From NCBI GenBank assembly GCA_036310185.1, contig JAXJSH010000055.1:1-25279 (forward strand): a stretch of 25,279 nucleotides of DNA, read 5' to 3'. Below, piece by piece: positions 1 through 7,688 of the stretch. The stretch is from JALENY01 sp036310185 (GTDB lineage Bacteria; Bacillota; Clostridia; Lachnospirales; Lachnospiraceae). Every line of letters begins with the position of its first letter. Positions within the stretch are counted from its first letter, which is position 1. The notes below the pieces were generated by a model. It was given only the letters and a program-made list of their open reading frames with translations. It was not told where the DNA came from and searched no databases. A program made the translations under genes and the position numbers.

Positions 1-51
1 GATATCTTGGAGAATCCGTATAAATGGAAAGGTAAGTATTTTGAAAACAGT

Positions 52-91
52 ATGGTCTGTCCGTGTAATACATGGACAGGCCATTTTTTTT
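52..91 (+). terminator. Rho-independent terminator of an upstream gene
   Basis: An 11-bp stem (52-62 with 74-84, one G-T wobble) is followed directly by an eight-T run. It ends transcription of a gene lying left of the window. A frame ending in TAA at 21-23 could be the tail of that gene, but too little is visible to say. Confidence 0.85.
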
Positions 92-130
92 GCTGCATGA
101 AATATTGCAGGAAAAGCATGGTAATCCGTA

Positions 131-168
131 GGTATCAAGGGGTCAAAATACCTTTTGCCCCCAACATC
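131..168 (+). repeat. Dispersed intergenic hairpin repeat, copy 1
   Basis: This copy has GGGGTCAAAA and TTTTGCCCCC arms that pair with a single bulged T, and ends in CCCCAACATC. The core GGTCAAAATACCTTTTG recurs inverted in copy 2 at 7553-7598. Like the other copies it lies between transcription units. Confidence 0.6.
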
Positions 169-514
169 TTTATGCTGAATAATTAAAATTAAGTATTAGG
201 TGCTAAATATAAGTATGAAATGCTTTTTATTAATGATTGAAAATGCGTAGTCCCTTTATTACAATGATGACATAAACGATTGAACTGGTACAAAGTGGTA
301 CAGGTCAGTCGGTTTTTTGTTTTATAGAAGAATATGTCCTGTAAGACAAAAAATCCTCCGGGCAGGGTACACATGAATTGGTTCGGAAATGGTACTGCAT
401 AAAAAGTAAGGGGGTGTGAATGTCATGGTAAACGTGCAATTCGCTGTTAGTAAATGAAGAGATGACAGATGTGAAAAAAGGTATGAATTTGTAAACGTAA
501 ATAGAGGGCGATAC

Positions 515-565
515 AAAGGCGTATTTAGCAAAACCAGGCCAGTCCGGTTTTCTGAATACGCCTTT
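515..565 (+). promoter_or_regulatory. Long leader hairpin upstream of the NhaC operon
   Basis: The arms at 515-535 and 546-565 pair almost perfectly. An outer 11-bp perfect stem (AAAGGCGTATT with AATACGCCTTT) and an inner AAAACC/GGTTTT stem are separated by a small bulge. The following sequence is only weakly T-rich (TTTTGATTTG), so it could be an attenuator, a weak terminator or a processing/stability hairpin. It ends about 45 nt before the first operon gene. Confidence 0.6.
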
Positions 566-610
566 TGATTTGTCCGGACACACGGAGAAGAGGCTCAGAA
601 AGGAACGATT

Positions 611-1966
611 ATGTCAAATGGATTGATTGCGTTATTGATAATACTGATTGTTATTGTTGGTGCTGTAGTAACCCATCGATGTGAAGAATTTATGATAGGT
701 GGTTCTATTGTTGGGGCAATATTCCTTTTTAAAGGAGAATTTTTGACCAACTGGTGTCTGCTTTTGCAGGAAACGCTGGCAGACAATGTGTGGATCATTC
801 TTGTCTGTGGTTTGTTCGGCAGTCTGATTGCACTGCTTCAAACCTCAAAAGGAAATTTTGGTTTTTCGAAACTGGTTGCAAAATTCTGTAATACAGAGAG
901 AAAAACACTCCTCACCACTTTTGTCATGGGTGTTTTAATCTTTGTGGACGATTATCTGAATGTACTTTCCATCGGTGCATGTATGAAAGGTGTTTATGAT
1001 AAGAAAAAGATCCCAAGAGAAACACTGGCATTTATGTTAGATGCAACAGGCGCACCGGTCTGTGTGTTATTGCCGTTTTCCACATGGGCAGTCTTTTATG
1101 CAAGCCTGTTTATTGAGCAGGAAAGTGTAAAAGCTTATGGGTTTACATCGGGAATGCAGGCTTACATAAGTGCCATTCCGTTTTGCTTTTATCCGATCCT
1201 GATTCTGTTCATTGTGCTTTTATTCGCAATGGGGTGGATGCCGAAACTTGGCACGATGAAAAAGGCTTATGAGCGAGTTGCTGCAACCGGTAAAGTGTAC
1301 AGTGATGCAAGCAGAAAATACAATCATCAGGATGCAAATGGTTATGAGGAAGAAGGAAATCTGTGGGATTTTGCGATTCCCATGATTATCCTGGTGGCAG
1401 TAGCAATTATAACAGGAGATCTGCTTCTGGCCGTTGTGATATCGATTGTTGCCTGTGCGGTATTGTATATTCCAAGAAAAGTTATTGCTGTTGATGAGTT
1501 TTTTTCAGTAATCGTAAGAGGGTTTGCCGATATGGTTCCCACACTGACGCTGCTGATCCTGGCATTTCTGCTTCAGAAGGTAACGGAACAGCTGCAGATG
1601 ACAGAGTTTATTATTGAGGTCGCAAAACCTTTCCTGACCGGCTCTCTGTTTCCGGTAATAACATTTATCCTTGTTTCAGCACTTTGTTTTGCAACGGGTT
1701 CTTTCTGGGGAATGAGTGCAGTGGTAGCGCCGATCGTATTCCCGCTTGGTGCCGTTATTTCTGCGAATCCGGTGCTGATCATGGCAGCCATCATTTCCGG
1801 TGGCGCATTCGGAAGCCATGCATGCTTTTACTGCGATGCAACACTTTTGTCATCCAACAGTTCGGGTATTGACAATATGGAGCATGCACTGTCCCAGCTC
1901 CCTTATGTGGCCATTGCCTCCATCGCCTCCATTGTATGTTTCCTGGTTTGCGGATTTGTAATGTAA
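611..1966 (+). CDS. NhaC-family Na+/H+ antiporter-like membrane protein
   Basis: A polytopic integral membrane protein of 451 aa, the usual length of the NhaC/ion-transporter superfamily. Visible family features are the polar DDYLNVLSIG segment near residues 113-122, the following helix with DATGAPVCVLLPF and a conserved STWAVFYASL stretch, and a late SSNSSGIDNMEHALSQLPY segment near residues 417-435. Hydrophobic helices run the whole length. Members exchange Na+ for H+ or for small amino and organic compounds, so substrate cannot be read from sequence. The start follows AAAGGAACG at good spacing. It is first in a five-gene operon, with only 34 nt to the amidohydrolase gene, so it may import or export the compound processed by the downstream enzymes (inference). 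Confidence 0.85.
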   Translation: MSNGLIALLIILIVIVGAVVTHRCEEFMIGGSIVGAIFLFKGEFLTNWCLLLQETLADNVWIILVCGLFGSLIALLQTSKGNFGFSKLVAKFCNTERKTLLTTFVMGVLIFVDDYLNVLSIGACMKGVYDKKKIPRETLAFMLDATGAPVCVLLPFSTWAVFYASLFIEQESVKAYGFTSGMQAYISAIPFCFYPILILFIVLLFAMGWMPKLGTMKKAYERVAATGKVYSDASRKYNHQDANGYEEEGNLWDFAIPMIILVAVAIITGDLLLAVVISIVACAVLYIPRKVIAVDEFFSVIVRGFADMVPTLTLLILAFLLQKVTEQLQMTEFIIEVAKPFLTGSLFPVITFILVSALCFATGSFWGMSAVVAPIVFPLGAVISANPVLIMAAIISGGAFGSHACFYCDATLLSSNSSGIDNMEHALSQLPYVAIASIASIVCFLVCGFVM

Positions 1967-2000
1967 AAGGAAAAATCAGCAGGAAAGGTTGGTCATACCT

Positions 2001-3632
2001 ATGGAGAAAAAGAACTATATAATACGCAGCAAAGCAGTATACGATGGTGTGTCAGAGGAATATAAAGAAATGGCAATCCTGATCCAGGGGGACAGGATTG
2101 CAGAGATTCTTCCGTGGAATGTGGAATCTTCCGGAAAATATGCAGAGATTCCCCTGTATGATTATGGAGACCGTTTGATCATGCCTTCTTTTGTAGATGC
2201 ACATACGCACATATTCAGTGGAGCCATAGCCGCCAGTGATTATGTATGTTCAGATCTTGGAATGTGCAGATCAGAAGAAGAATGTGTGGAAATGATCAAA
2301 AAATATGCGGACAGTCATCCCGATTTGAAAAGAATACGGGGAATAGGATGGTTTGTGGGAAACTGGACCGATGACCATCTGCCGGATAAAAGAAGTCTGG
2401 ATAAAGTGCTGCCGGATATTCCGGTTTATCTTCAGTGTGCAGATGCCCACAGCATGTGGCTGAATACGAAAGCACTGAATGAGGCGGGGATACAGCCGGA
2501 CCCGGATCTGCCAAACGGCGTGATTGAGACTTTTCCGGATGGCAGTCTGACCGGTATGCTGATCGAGCCGGCAGCATATCAGCCGGCTATGGACAGGTAC
2601 ATGGAATTTACGGAAGAAGAACTTCTGGATATTTACAGAAATTTTCAGAAAGTGCTGGCAAAAAACGGGGTGTCTGCGTTAAGTGAAATGTTTGCGGATG
2701 ATTATACCATAGATACGTATAACAGATATGGTCTGTTAAAAATGCTGGATGAAAATGAAGGCCTGAACGCCAATGTCTATGTATATACGAAAATGTTTGG
2801 CTGTAAAGATTATAATGCTTTCCATGAAATGAAGCAGTATTTTAATTCAAAACATTTTCATATTGCCGGTCTGAAAGGGTTCATTGATGGTGTGACGGAG
2901 ACATATACAGGATTACTGCTGGAACCGTACACGGATAAGCCGGAAACCTGCGGCGATGGCCTTCCTCTCTGGCCGGAAGAAAAAATGCAGGATGAGATTA
3001 TCCGGGCCAACAGGGAAGGATTACAGGTAAGACTGCACTGCATCGCAGACGGGTCCGTTCGAATGGCATTGAATATGTATGAGAAATCAAGGAATATCAA
3101 TGGGAAAAGCGATGTGCGAAATACCGTGGAACATATAGAAAATATTCATCCGGAGGATATGGGACGTTTTGCAGAACTTGATGTTATCGCATCCATGCAG
3201 CCCTATCATTTGACTTTATCGAACAATGATAAGATAATTCGAATAGGGGCACAGCGGTGCAGATATGAATGGCCGATTCGTTCTATTTTGGAAAAAGGTG
3301 CCAAAATAGCAATCGGAACAGATTTTCCGGTAGTGGAATTGAATCCTTTTAAAACAATCTATGCGGCACTGACCCGCAAAGACGACGACGGAATTCCCAC
3401 CGGTCACAATCCATGGGAAACACTGGATATTTATTCTGTTTTAAAAGCATATACCGCAGGTGCGGCATACCTTTATCATGCGGAAAAAGAAATCGGAAGT
3501 ATTGAGACTGGAAAATATGCCAATATGATTGTTCTCAGCAAAAATATCTTAAAAGAAGATCCGGAAGAAATTCTGAGGACAGAAGTGAGCGCGAATATAT
3601 TTGAAGGAAATCTGATTTATCAGAGCCGGTAG
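2001..3632 (+). CDS. YtcJ-like metal-dependent amidohydrolase
   Basis: A cytoplasmic amidohydrolase-superfamily enzyme of 543 aa, close to the usual length of the YtcJ/amidohydrolase-3 group. The HxH metal motif lies at H68/H70 in a PSFVDAHTH context. A later histidine sits in LHCIADG, another in NTVEHIENIHPED, and the late catalytic aspartate in IGTDFPV; the C-terminus has the composite-domain ending GSIETGKYANMIVL. ATG 2001 is preferred over in-frame TTG 1989, because the AGGAAAGG ribosome site (1981-1988) directly abuts the TTG. The family hydrolyses amide or other C-N bonds in small molecules; substrate is unknown. Its neighbours, a transporter and an N-carbamoyl amidase, suggest catabolism of a nitrogen compound (inference). 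Confidence 0.85.
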   Translation: MEKKNYIIRSKAVYDGVSEEYKEMAILIQGDRIAEILPWNVESSGKYAEIPLYDYGDRLIMPSFVDAHTHIFSGAIAASDYVCSDLGMCRSEEECVEMIKKYADSHPDLKRIRGIGWFVGNWTDDHLPDKRSLDKVLPDIPVYLQCADAHSMWLNTKALNEAGIQPDPDLPNGVIETFPDGSLTGMLIEPAAYQPAMDRYMEFTEEELLDIYRNFQKVLAKNGVSALSEMFADDYTIDTYNRYGLLKMLDENEGLNANVYVYTKMFGCKDYNAFHEMKQYFNSKHFHIAGLKGFIDGVTETYTGLLLEPYTDKPETCGDGLPLWPEEKMQDEIIRANREGLQVRLHCIADGSVRMALNMYEKSRNINGKSDVRNTVEHIENIHPEDMGRFAELDVIASMQPYHLTLSNNDKIIRIGAQRCRYEWPIRSILEKGAKIAIGTDFPVVELNPFKTIYAALTRKDDDGIPTGHNPWETLDIYSVLKAYTAGAAYLYHAEKEIGSIETGKYANMIVLSKNILKEDPEEILRTEVSANIFEGNLIYQSR

Positions 3633-3688
3633 AAACAGTTGACTGTATTGTGCAGGCGAACAATATAAATTAGAGAACGGAGGCAGTT

Positions 3689-4306
3689 ATGGGTAAAAGT
3701 AAATATGTAATTACAATCACGAGACAATTTGGCAGTATGGGACGTCCTATTGCACAGAAAATGGCAGAAAAACTGGGTATTGAGTATTATGACCGTGATC
3801 TTGTGGATCAGGCAGCCGCGAAACTGAATCTGCCGGCTTCTGTCGTGGACGAAAATGAGGAATCCGCAAGAAAAATATTTACCAATCATTTTTCAAGAAT
3901 GGCGTATCCTCTGGGACGGCAGACCACAACAGAAAATCAGAACCGGATTTTTGAAGCACAGCAGAATATCATAAAGTTTCTGGCAGAAAAAGAGACCTGT
4001 ATTATTGTAGGCAGATGTGCAGATTTTATCTTAAGTGAAATGGAGAACAGCATGCATATTTATATCTATGCACCGTATGAGGCAAGGCTTCAGCATTGCA
4101 TTCATGATCTTGGCATAGATGAGCAGGAAGCAAAACGCATGATCAAATCCGTTGATGATGCAAGGGATGCGTATCATATGAATTTTGCAGGATATCTTCC
4201 AAATGATATGCGTCATAAGGATATTATGATCGACAGCAGTTTCCTTCAGGTGGATGGAACGGCTGATTATCTGGCGGAAGCGGTAAGACGTAAATTTGGA
4301 GCATGA
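3689..4306 (+). CDS. Cytidylate-kinase-like family protein
   Basis: A 205-aa soluble protein matching the cytidylate-kinase-like family (Cytidylate_kin2) common in Lachnospiraceae. The N-terminus ITITRQFGSMGRPIAQKMAE is the degenerate phosphate-binding loop of that family (usually SRQFGSGGR). It is followed by IEYYDRDLVDQAA, a mid-protein ETCIIVGRCADFIL strand and a C-terminal DIMIDSSFLQVDGTADYL. Many members are found beside unrelated enzymes and have no proven substrate, so CMP kinase activity should not be assumed. The start follows an AACGGAGG ribosome site. It sits 56 nt after the amidohydrolase gene and 28 nt before the amidase start, in the middle of the operon. Confidence 0.8.
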   Translation: MGKSKYVITITRQFGSMGRPIAQKMAEKLGIEYYDRDLVDQAAAKLNLPASVVDENEESARKIFTNHFSRMAYPLGRQTTTENQNRIFEAQQNIIKFLAEKETCIIVGRCADFILSEMENSMHIYIYAPYEARLQHCIHDLGIDEQEAKRMIKSVDDARDAYHMNFAGYLPNDMRHKDIMIDSSFLQVDGTADYLAEAVRRKFGA

Positions 4307-4334
4307 GAAAAACAGGTTTGGAGGGATACATATT

Positions 4335-5189
4335 ATGAGAAAAGTAGTTGTAGCAGCAACGCAGATGAGTTGTGACTGGAACAGAGAAGAGGTTCTTGAC
4401 AAAGCGGAACGTCTTGTCCGGGAGGCGGCAGCAAAGGGAGCCAATATCATATTATTGCAGGAGTTGTTTGAAACGCCCTATTTCTGCCAGACCCAGGATT
4501 TTGAACATATGAAACTGGCAACAACACTGGAAGAAAATGCGGCCATCGCAAGGTTTACAAAGATTGCAAAAGAACTGGAAGTGGTACTGCCCATCAGTTT
4601 TTTTGAAAAAGCCGGTAATACTGCTTTTAATACCATTGCAGTCATAGATGCCGACGGCAGCATTCTTGGAACTTACAGAAAGACGCATATTCCGGATGGA
4701 CTTCCCTATGCTGAAAAATTTTATTTTACACCGGGTGATACCGGGTTCAAAGTATGGGAGACCAGATATGCAAAGATCGGCGTGGGTATCTGTTGGGATC
4801 AGTGGTTTCCGGAGGCAGCAAGAAGTATGGCACTGCTTGGAGCTGAGCTTTTGTTTTACCCAACTGCAATTGGAAGTGAACCCACACTTGGCATTGATTC
4901 CAAACCCCATTGGCAGAGATGCATGCAGGGACATGCGGCAGCAAATATCATGCCGGTAATCGCTTCCAATCGTATCGGCACAGAAACAGCCGGAGATTCC
5001 TCTATGACTTTTTATGGTGCATCCTTTATTGCAGATCAGACAGGCGGTCTGGCAGAAGAGGCAGACCGTGAGACCGAGACGGTACTGGTGCATGAATTTG
5101 ATCTGGACCAGATTGCACAGATGAGACGGGAATGGGGTGTGTTCCGGGACCGTCGTCCGGAAATGTACGGAATTTTGATGGGACATTAA
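4335..5189 (+). CDS. aguB: N-carbamoylputrescine amidase-like nitrilase-family enzyme
   Basis: A 284-aa carbon-nitrogen hydrolase with the complete catalytic triad: E43 (LLQELFETPYFCQ), K116 (YRKTHIPDG) and nucleophile C153 (GVGICWDQWFPEAAR). The ELFETPYFCQ and WDQWFPEAAR segments are characteristic of N-carbamoylputrescine amidases, which convert N-carbamoylputrescine to putrescine, CO2 and ammonia. ATG 4335 is chosen because GGAGGG precedes it at normal spacing; an upstream in-frame ATG at 4296 overlaps the previous gene and has no ribosome site. No agmatine deiminase lies in the window, although the two normally cooperate. The enzyme may therefore act on a different carbamoylated substrate produced by the operon's amidohydrolase (inference). 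Confidence 0.85.
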   Translation: MRKVVVAATQMSCDWNREEVLDKAERLVREAAAKGANIILLQELFETPYFCQTQDFEHMKLATTLEENAAIARFTKIAKELEVVLPISFFEKAGNTAFNTIAVIDADGSILGTYRKTHIPDGLPYAEKFYFTPGDTGFKVWETRYAKIGVGICWDQWFPEAARSMALLGAELLFYPTAIGSEPTLGIDSKPHWQRCMQGHAAANIMPVIASNRIGTETAGDSSMTFYGASFIADQTGGLAEEADRETETVLVHEFDLDQIAQMRREWGVFRDRRPEMYGILMGH

Positions 5190-5205
5190 GGAAAGGAGAA
5201 AAATT

Positions 5206-5691
5206 ATGTTTCGAACCATGCGTAAAATAAAGCAGCAGCTTTCTGCAGAGAAGACAAAGGAAATATTCAGACAGGGAACATCAGGTGTCCTCGCAGTAAA
5301 TGGGGATGAGGATTACCCTTATGCAGTGCCGCTTAATTATGCGTATGCAGATGGAAAGATTTATTTTCACGGTGCAAAAGAAGGGTATAAAATAGATGCT
5401 ATAAAAAACAGTGATAAAGTATCCTTTTGTGTAATCAATCAGGATCAGATCGTGCAGGAAGAGTATACCTCCTATTTCAGAAGTGCAATTGCGTTTGGGC
5501 GAGCCCGGATACTGACGGAAGAAGCAGAGATAAAAAATGCGCTTAAAATGCTGGCGGTAAAATATTGTCCGGATTGTGAAGCGGGACACAGTCAGGTGAT
5601 TGAAAAAGGCTGTAAGAATCTGTATGTGGTAGAAATCGACATAGAGTATATGTCCGGGAAAGAAGCAAGCGAACTGATAGAAAAGGAATAA
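5206..5691 (+). CDS. Pyridoxamine 5'-phosphate oxidase-fold (NimA-like) flavoprotein
   Basis: A 161-aa protein of the split-barrel PNPOx-like/NimA group. The N-terminal half has the family pattern GTSGVLAVNGDEDYPYAVPL followed by NYAYADGKIYFHGAKEGYK and KVSFCVINQDQ. A central RSAIAFGRARIL strand follows, and the C-terminus has a conserved YMSGKEA. Relatives bind FMN or F420 and reduce small molecules; some act on 5-nitroimidazoles. The ribosome site AAAGGAG sits 7 nt from ATG. Only 16 nt separates it from the amidase gene, so it is the last gene of the operon. Two cysteines in YCPDCEAG are worth noting. No clear terminator follows; only a weak CGAAT/ATTCG hairpin is seen. Confidence 0.8.
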   Translation: MFRTMRKIKQQLSAEKTKEIFRQGTSGVLAVNGDEDYPYAVPLNYAYADGKIYFHGAKEGYKIDAIKNSDKVSFCVINQDQIVQEEYTSYFRSAIAFGRARILTEEAEIKNALKMLAVKYCPDCEAGHSQVIEKGCKNLYVVEIDIEYMSGKEASELIEKE

Positions 5692-5765
5692 GGACAGTAG
5701 AAAAATCGAATGGTATATATATTCGAAAGCCTTCATTGCATTAAAAAACGAAATATAAATAGTGA

Positions 5766-5794
5766 TTGATATTCTCACGCTGGCAGGATACTAT
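5766..5794 (+). promoter_or_regulatory. Sigma-A-type promoter for the Spx/ArsC-family gene
   Basis: TTGATA, a 17-nt spacer and TACTAT, about 90 nt upstream of the start at 5884. The -35 box is one base from consensus and the -10 box is weaker (4 of 6). Confidence 0.45.
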
Positions 5795-5883
5795 ATTATT
5801 GGATAAAAGAGTAAAGAAACAGGGTCAGGATAAATAAAATATGGACTGAACTGTTCAGAAATTGAAATGGAAAGGAAACCATC

Positions 5884-6234
5884 ATGTTATTTTTAGAATA
5901 TCCAAAATGCAGTACCTGCCAGAAAGCAAAAAAATGGCTGGATGAGAATGGCGTAAAATACATCGACCGCCATATCAAAGAAGACAATCCATCTGCGGAA
6001 GAACTGAAATCCTGGTACGAAAAAAGCGGACAGCCCCTCAAAAAATTTTTTAATACCAGCGGACTGATCTATAAAAACATGGGTCTGAAAGACAAACTGC
6101 CGGAGATGACCGAAGAAGAGCAGCTGGATCTGCTGGCATCAGATGGAATGCTTGTGAAGCGTCCGCTGATCGTAGGGGAAGATTATGTTCTGATAGGATT
6201 TAAAGTGAAGGAATGGGAAGAGAAGCTGCTGTAA
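5884..6234 (+). CDS. Spx/ArsC-family (MgsR-like) protein
   Basis: A 116-aa thioredoxin-fold protein of the arsenate reductase/Spx family. It keeps both cysteines of the N-terminal redox pair, C9 and C12, in YPKCSTCQKA. Helix and strand segments follow, including YIDRHIKEDNPS and the cis-proline-type strand MLVKRPLIVGEDYVLIGF near residues 91-108, which is typical of this family. Members are either Spx-like transcription regulators acting through RNA polymerase alpha, or arsenate reductase-like enzymes. The CxxC pair fits either, and no ars genes are nearby. The ribosome site is GGAAAGGAAACC. It appears to be a single-gene unit with its own promoter and a terminator overlapping the stop codon. 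Confidence 0.85.
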   Translation: MLFLEYPKCSTCQKAKKWLDENGVKYIDRHIKEDNPSAEELKSWYEKSGQPLKKFFNTSGLIYKNMGLKDKLPEMTEEEQLDLLASDGMLVKRPLIVGEDYVLIGFKVKEWEEKLL

Positions 6235-6247
6235 TGCGGCTTCTTTT
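6222..6247 (+). terminator. Terminator overlapping the stop of the Spx/ArsC-family gene
   Basis: GAAGCTGC (6222-6229) pairs with GCGGCTTC (6236-6243), one G-T wobble, followed by TTTT. The stop codon lies in the loop, so the coding end and terminator are shared. Confidence 0.65.
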
Positions 6248-6326
6248 GTCTTGTGTTATACTTGTCAATAAAAAATGTTTATTTTTCTGACTTGAAGCAA
6301 ATGCTATCGTTATGGAGGTATCAGAT

Positions 6327-7304
6327 ATGTGTACAGCAGCGACTTATAAAACCAGAGATCATTATTTTGGCCGGACGCTGGATTATGAATTTTCCTACCA
6401 GGAGCAGGTCACCATTATGCCTGGAAATTTTCCTTTTTCCTATCGAATGGCTTCGGCTCCTGAGAAGCACTACAGCATCATCGGCATGGCAACGGTAATA
6501 AAAGATTATCCGCTTTTTTACGATGCTACAAACGAAAAGGGATTAAGTATGGCCGGCCTTAATTTTGTGGGCAATGCCTATTACAATGAACCGGCGGAGG
6601 GAAAAGATAACATTGCCCAGTTTGAATTTATCCCGTGGATACTGGGTCAGTGTACCAATGTGGAGGAGGCCCGGGAACTCTTATGGCGCATCAATCTGGT
6701 AAACGTCAGTTTCAGTGAGCAGTTTCCGGTATCACCCCTTCATTGGATGATCTCCGACCGGGAAAAATCCATTACGGTGGAGTCCGTAAAAGAAGGGCTG
6801 AAAATTTATGATAATCCGGTGGGGGTGCTGACCAACAATCCGCCATTTGAATATCAGATGTTTAACCTGAATAATTATATGGGACTTTCCAGAGAAACTC
6901 CGGAGAATACATTCTCTGACAAACTGGATCTGAAGCGATACAGCCGCGGTATGGGTGCTATGGGGCTGCCGGGGGATTTGTCCAGTGCATCTCGTTTTGT
7001 GAAGGCGGCATTTACGAAAATGAATTCCATATCCGGCGATTCTGAGTCAGAGAGTATCAGCCAGTTCTTCCATATACTTGGTTCCGTAACACAGCAGAGG
7101 GGCTGTGTGCATATGGGCAATGATCAGTATGAAATTACGATTTATACGTCCTGCTGCAATACGGATAAGGGTATCTATTATTACACAACCTATGAAAACA
7201 GCCAGATTTCTGGTGTGGATATGCATCGGGAAAATCTGGATGGAGACACACTGATCTGCTATCCTTTGATAAAAGGACAGCAGATTCGAATGCAGAACGA
7301 ATAA
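6327..7304 (+). CDS. bsh: Bile salt hydrolase (choloylglycine hydrolase family)
   Basis: An Ntn hydrolase that deconjugates glycine- or taurine-conjugated bile acids, probably in the cytoplasm since no signal peptide is seen. It is 325 aa, the usual BSH length. Start ATG 6327 follows GGAGG at 8-nt spacing and puts the nucleophile cysteine at position 2 (MCTAATYK); an upstream in-frame ATG at 6312 overlaps the ribosome site and would bury it. Other catalytic residues are visible: R16 and D19 (FGRTLDY), N79 (AGLNF), N170 (GVLTNNPPF) and R223 (SASRF). The selectivity-loop position reads S206-R207-G208, the pattern linked to glycine-conjugate preference. It is convergent with the next gene, with only two bases between the stop codons. 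Confidence 0.93.
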   Translation: MCTAATYKTRDHYFGRTLDYEFSYQEQVTIMPGNFPFSYRMASAPEKHYSIIGMATVIKDYPLFYDATNEKGLSMAGLNFVGNAYYNEPAEGKDNIAQFEFIPWILGQCTNVEEARELLWRINLVNVSFSEQFPVSPLHWMISDREKSITVESVKEGLKIYDNPVGVLTNNPPFEYQMFNLNNYMGLSRETPENTFSDKLDLKRYSRGMGAMGLPGDLSSASRFVKAAFTKMNSISGDSESESISQFFHILGSVTQQRGCVHMGNDQYEITIYTSCCNTDKGIYYYTTYENSQISGVDMHRENLDGDTLICYPLIKGQQIRMQNE

Positions 7305-7306
7305 AT

Positions 7307-7501
7307 TTATATTTCTTCACACATCAGCACAACTTTGCTTCGTTCATATTCTTCATAACGAAGTCCCCGGTCGGCGGTCTCGATTTCGCCTACCTGGTTG
7401 TCGTATGGGTCAGCTCTCCAGTGTTTTTTATGGATGGTAAACGGTGCCTGAAACCCATTGTTGCATACCATTAAGAAGCGGAATGTGTCGTTTATGTTCA
7501 T
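7307..7501 (-). CDS. Small conserved-looking protein of unknown function
   Basis: A 64-aa protein on the reverse strand with a good ribosome site (AGAGGAAAC, 6-7 nt before ATG 7501). It has no signal peptide or membrane helix and is rich in charged and aromatic residues. It reads FRFLMVCNNGFQAPF near the N-terminus and ends in YERSKVVLMCEEI, with two well-spaced cysteines. I recognise no domain. It seems to be real: the stop lies two bases from the convergent bsh stop, and the composition is globular, unlike the Phe/Leu/Cys-rich shadows of antisense frames. It is transcribed from the region holding the dispersed repeat, and no clear promoter was found. Confidence 0.6.
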   Translation of the reverse strand: MNINDTFRFLMVCNNGFQAPFTIHKKHWRADPYDNQVGEIETADRGLRYEEYERSKVVLMCEEI

Positions 7502-7552
7502 GGCAGTTTCCTCTTTTCTGATATGAGATATTTATAATTCCTATATTGGATG

Positions 7553-7598
7553 ATGTTGGGGTCAAAAGGTATTTTGACCTTTTGCCCCTGGTATCATT
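7553..7598 (-). repeat. Dispersed intergenic hairpin repeat, copy 2
   Basis: Arms GGGGTCAAAAGGT and ACCTTTTGCCCC pair over 12 bp with one bulged T, around an ATTTTG loop. Read on the reverse strand it carries the core GGTCAAAATACCTTTTG and the CCCCAACATC end of copy 1, and it shares CCCCTGGTATCAT with copy 3. It lies between the 64-aa gene and the terminator of the DUF819 gene. Confidence 0.6.
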
Positions 7599-7620
7599 GG
7601 ATAATCAGGTTTAAAGGGAG

Positions 7621-7659
7621 AAAAAAGGTTCCCACCCCGTCAGACGGGGCGGGAACCTT
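7621..7659 (-). terminator. Strong terminator of the DUF819 gene
   Basis: A 16-bp stem (7625-7640 with 7644-7659, one A-C mismatch) has a very GC-rich core and a 3-nt loop. On the reverse strand it is followed by a six-T run, and it begins about 30 nt after the stop at 7689. Confidence 0.9.
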
Positions 7660-7688
7660 AAACTTTTCCCTCATTTGCAAAAATCAGA

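Larger units (their letters stand above)
92..610. other. Gene-free leader region before the NhaC operon
   Basis: About 500 bases with no credible coding frame on either strand. It holds one copy of a dispersed hairpin repeat (131-168), a doubled TGGTACA motif near 286-302, a purine-rich stretch ending in short ORFs of about ten codons near 420-455, and a strong hairpin at 515-565. No consensus promoter stands out. The operon promoter must lie here, since the terminator at 52-91 ends incoming transcription. Confidence 0.6.

Noticed and set aside
1..183. Open frame from base 1 as the tail of an upstream protein
   Set aside because: It runs straight through the strong terminator at 52-91; a frame ending at 23 fits better but is too short to support.
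410..455. Leader peptide ORF (about 10 codons) in the NhaC leader
   Set aside because: A purine-rich site precedes it, but the peptide has no run of regulatory codons and no link to the hairpin at 515.
4452..5219. 255-codon reverse frame opposite the amidase
   Set aside because: Cys/His-rich shadow with no motifs; the forward gene has the full catalytic triad.
5695..5740. Hairpin after the PNPOx-fold gene as terminator
   Set aside because: Only five base pairs (CGAAT/ATTCG) and no T run.
6251..6262. TATACT as a -10 box for bsh
   Set aside because: The matching -35 position falls in the upstream terminator and has no resemblance to consensus.
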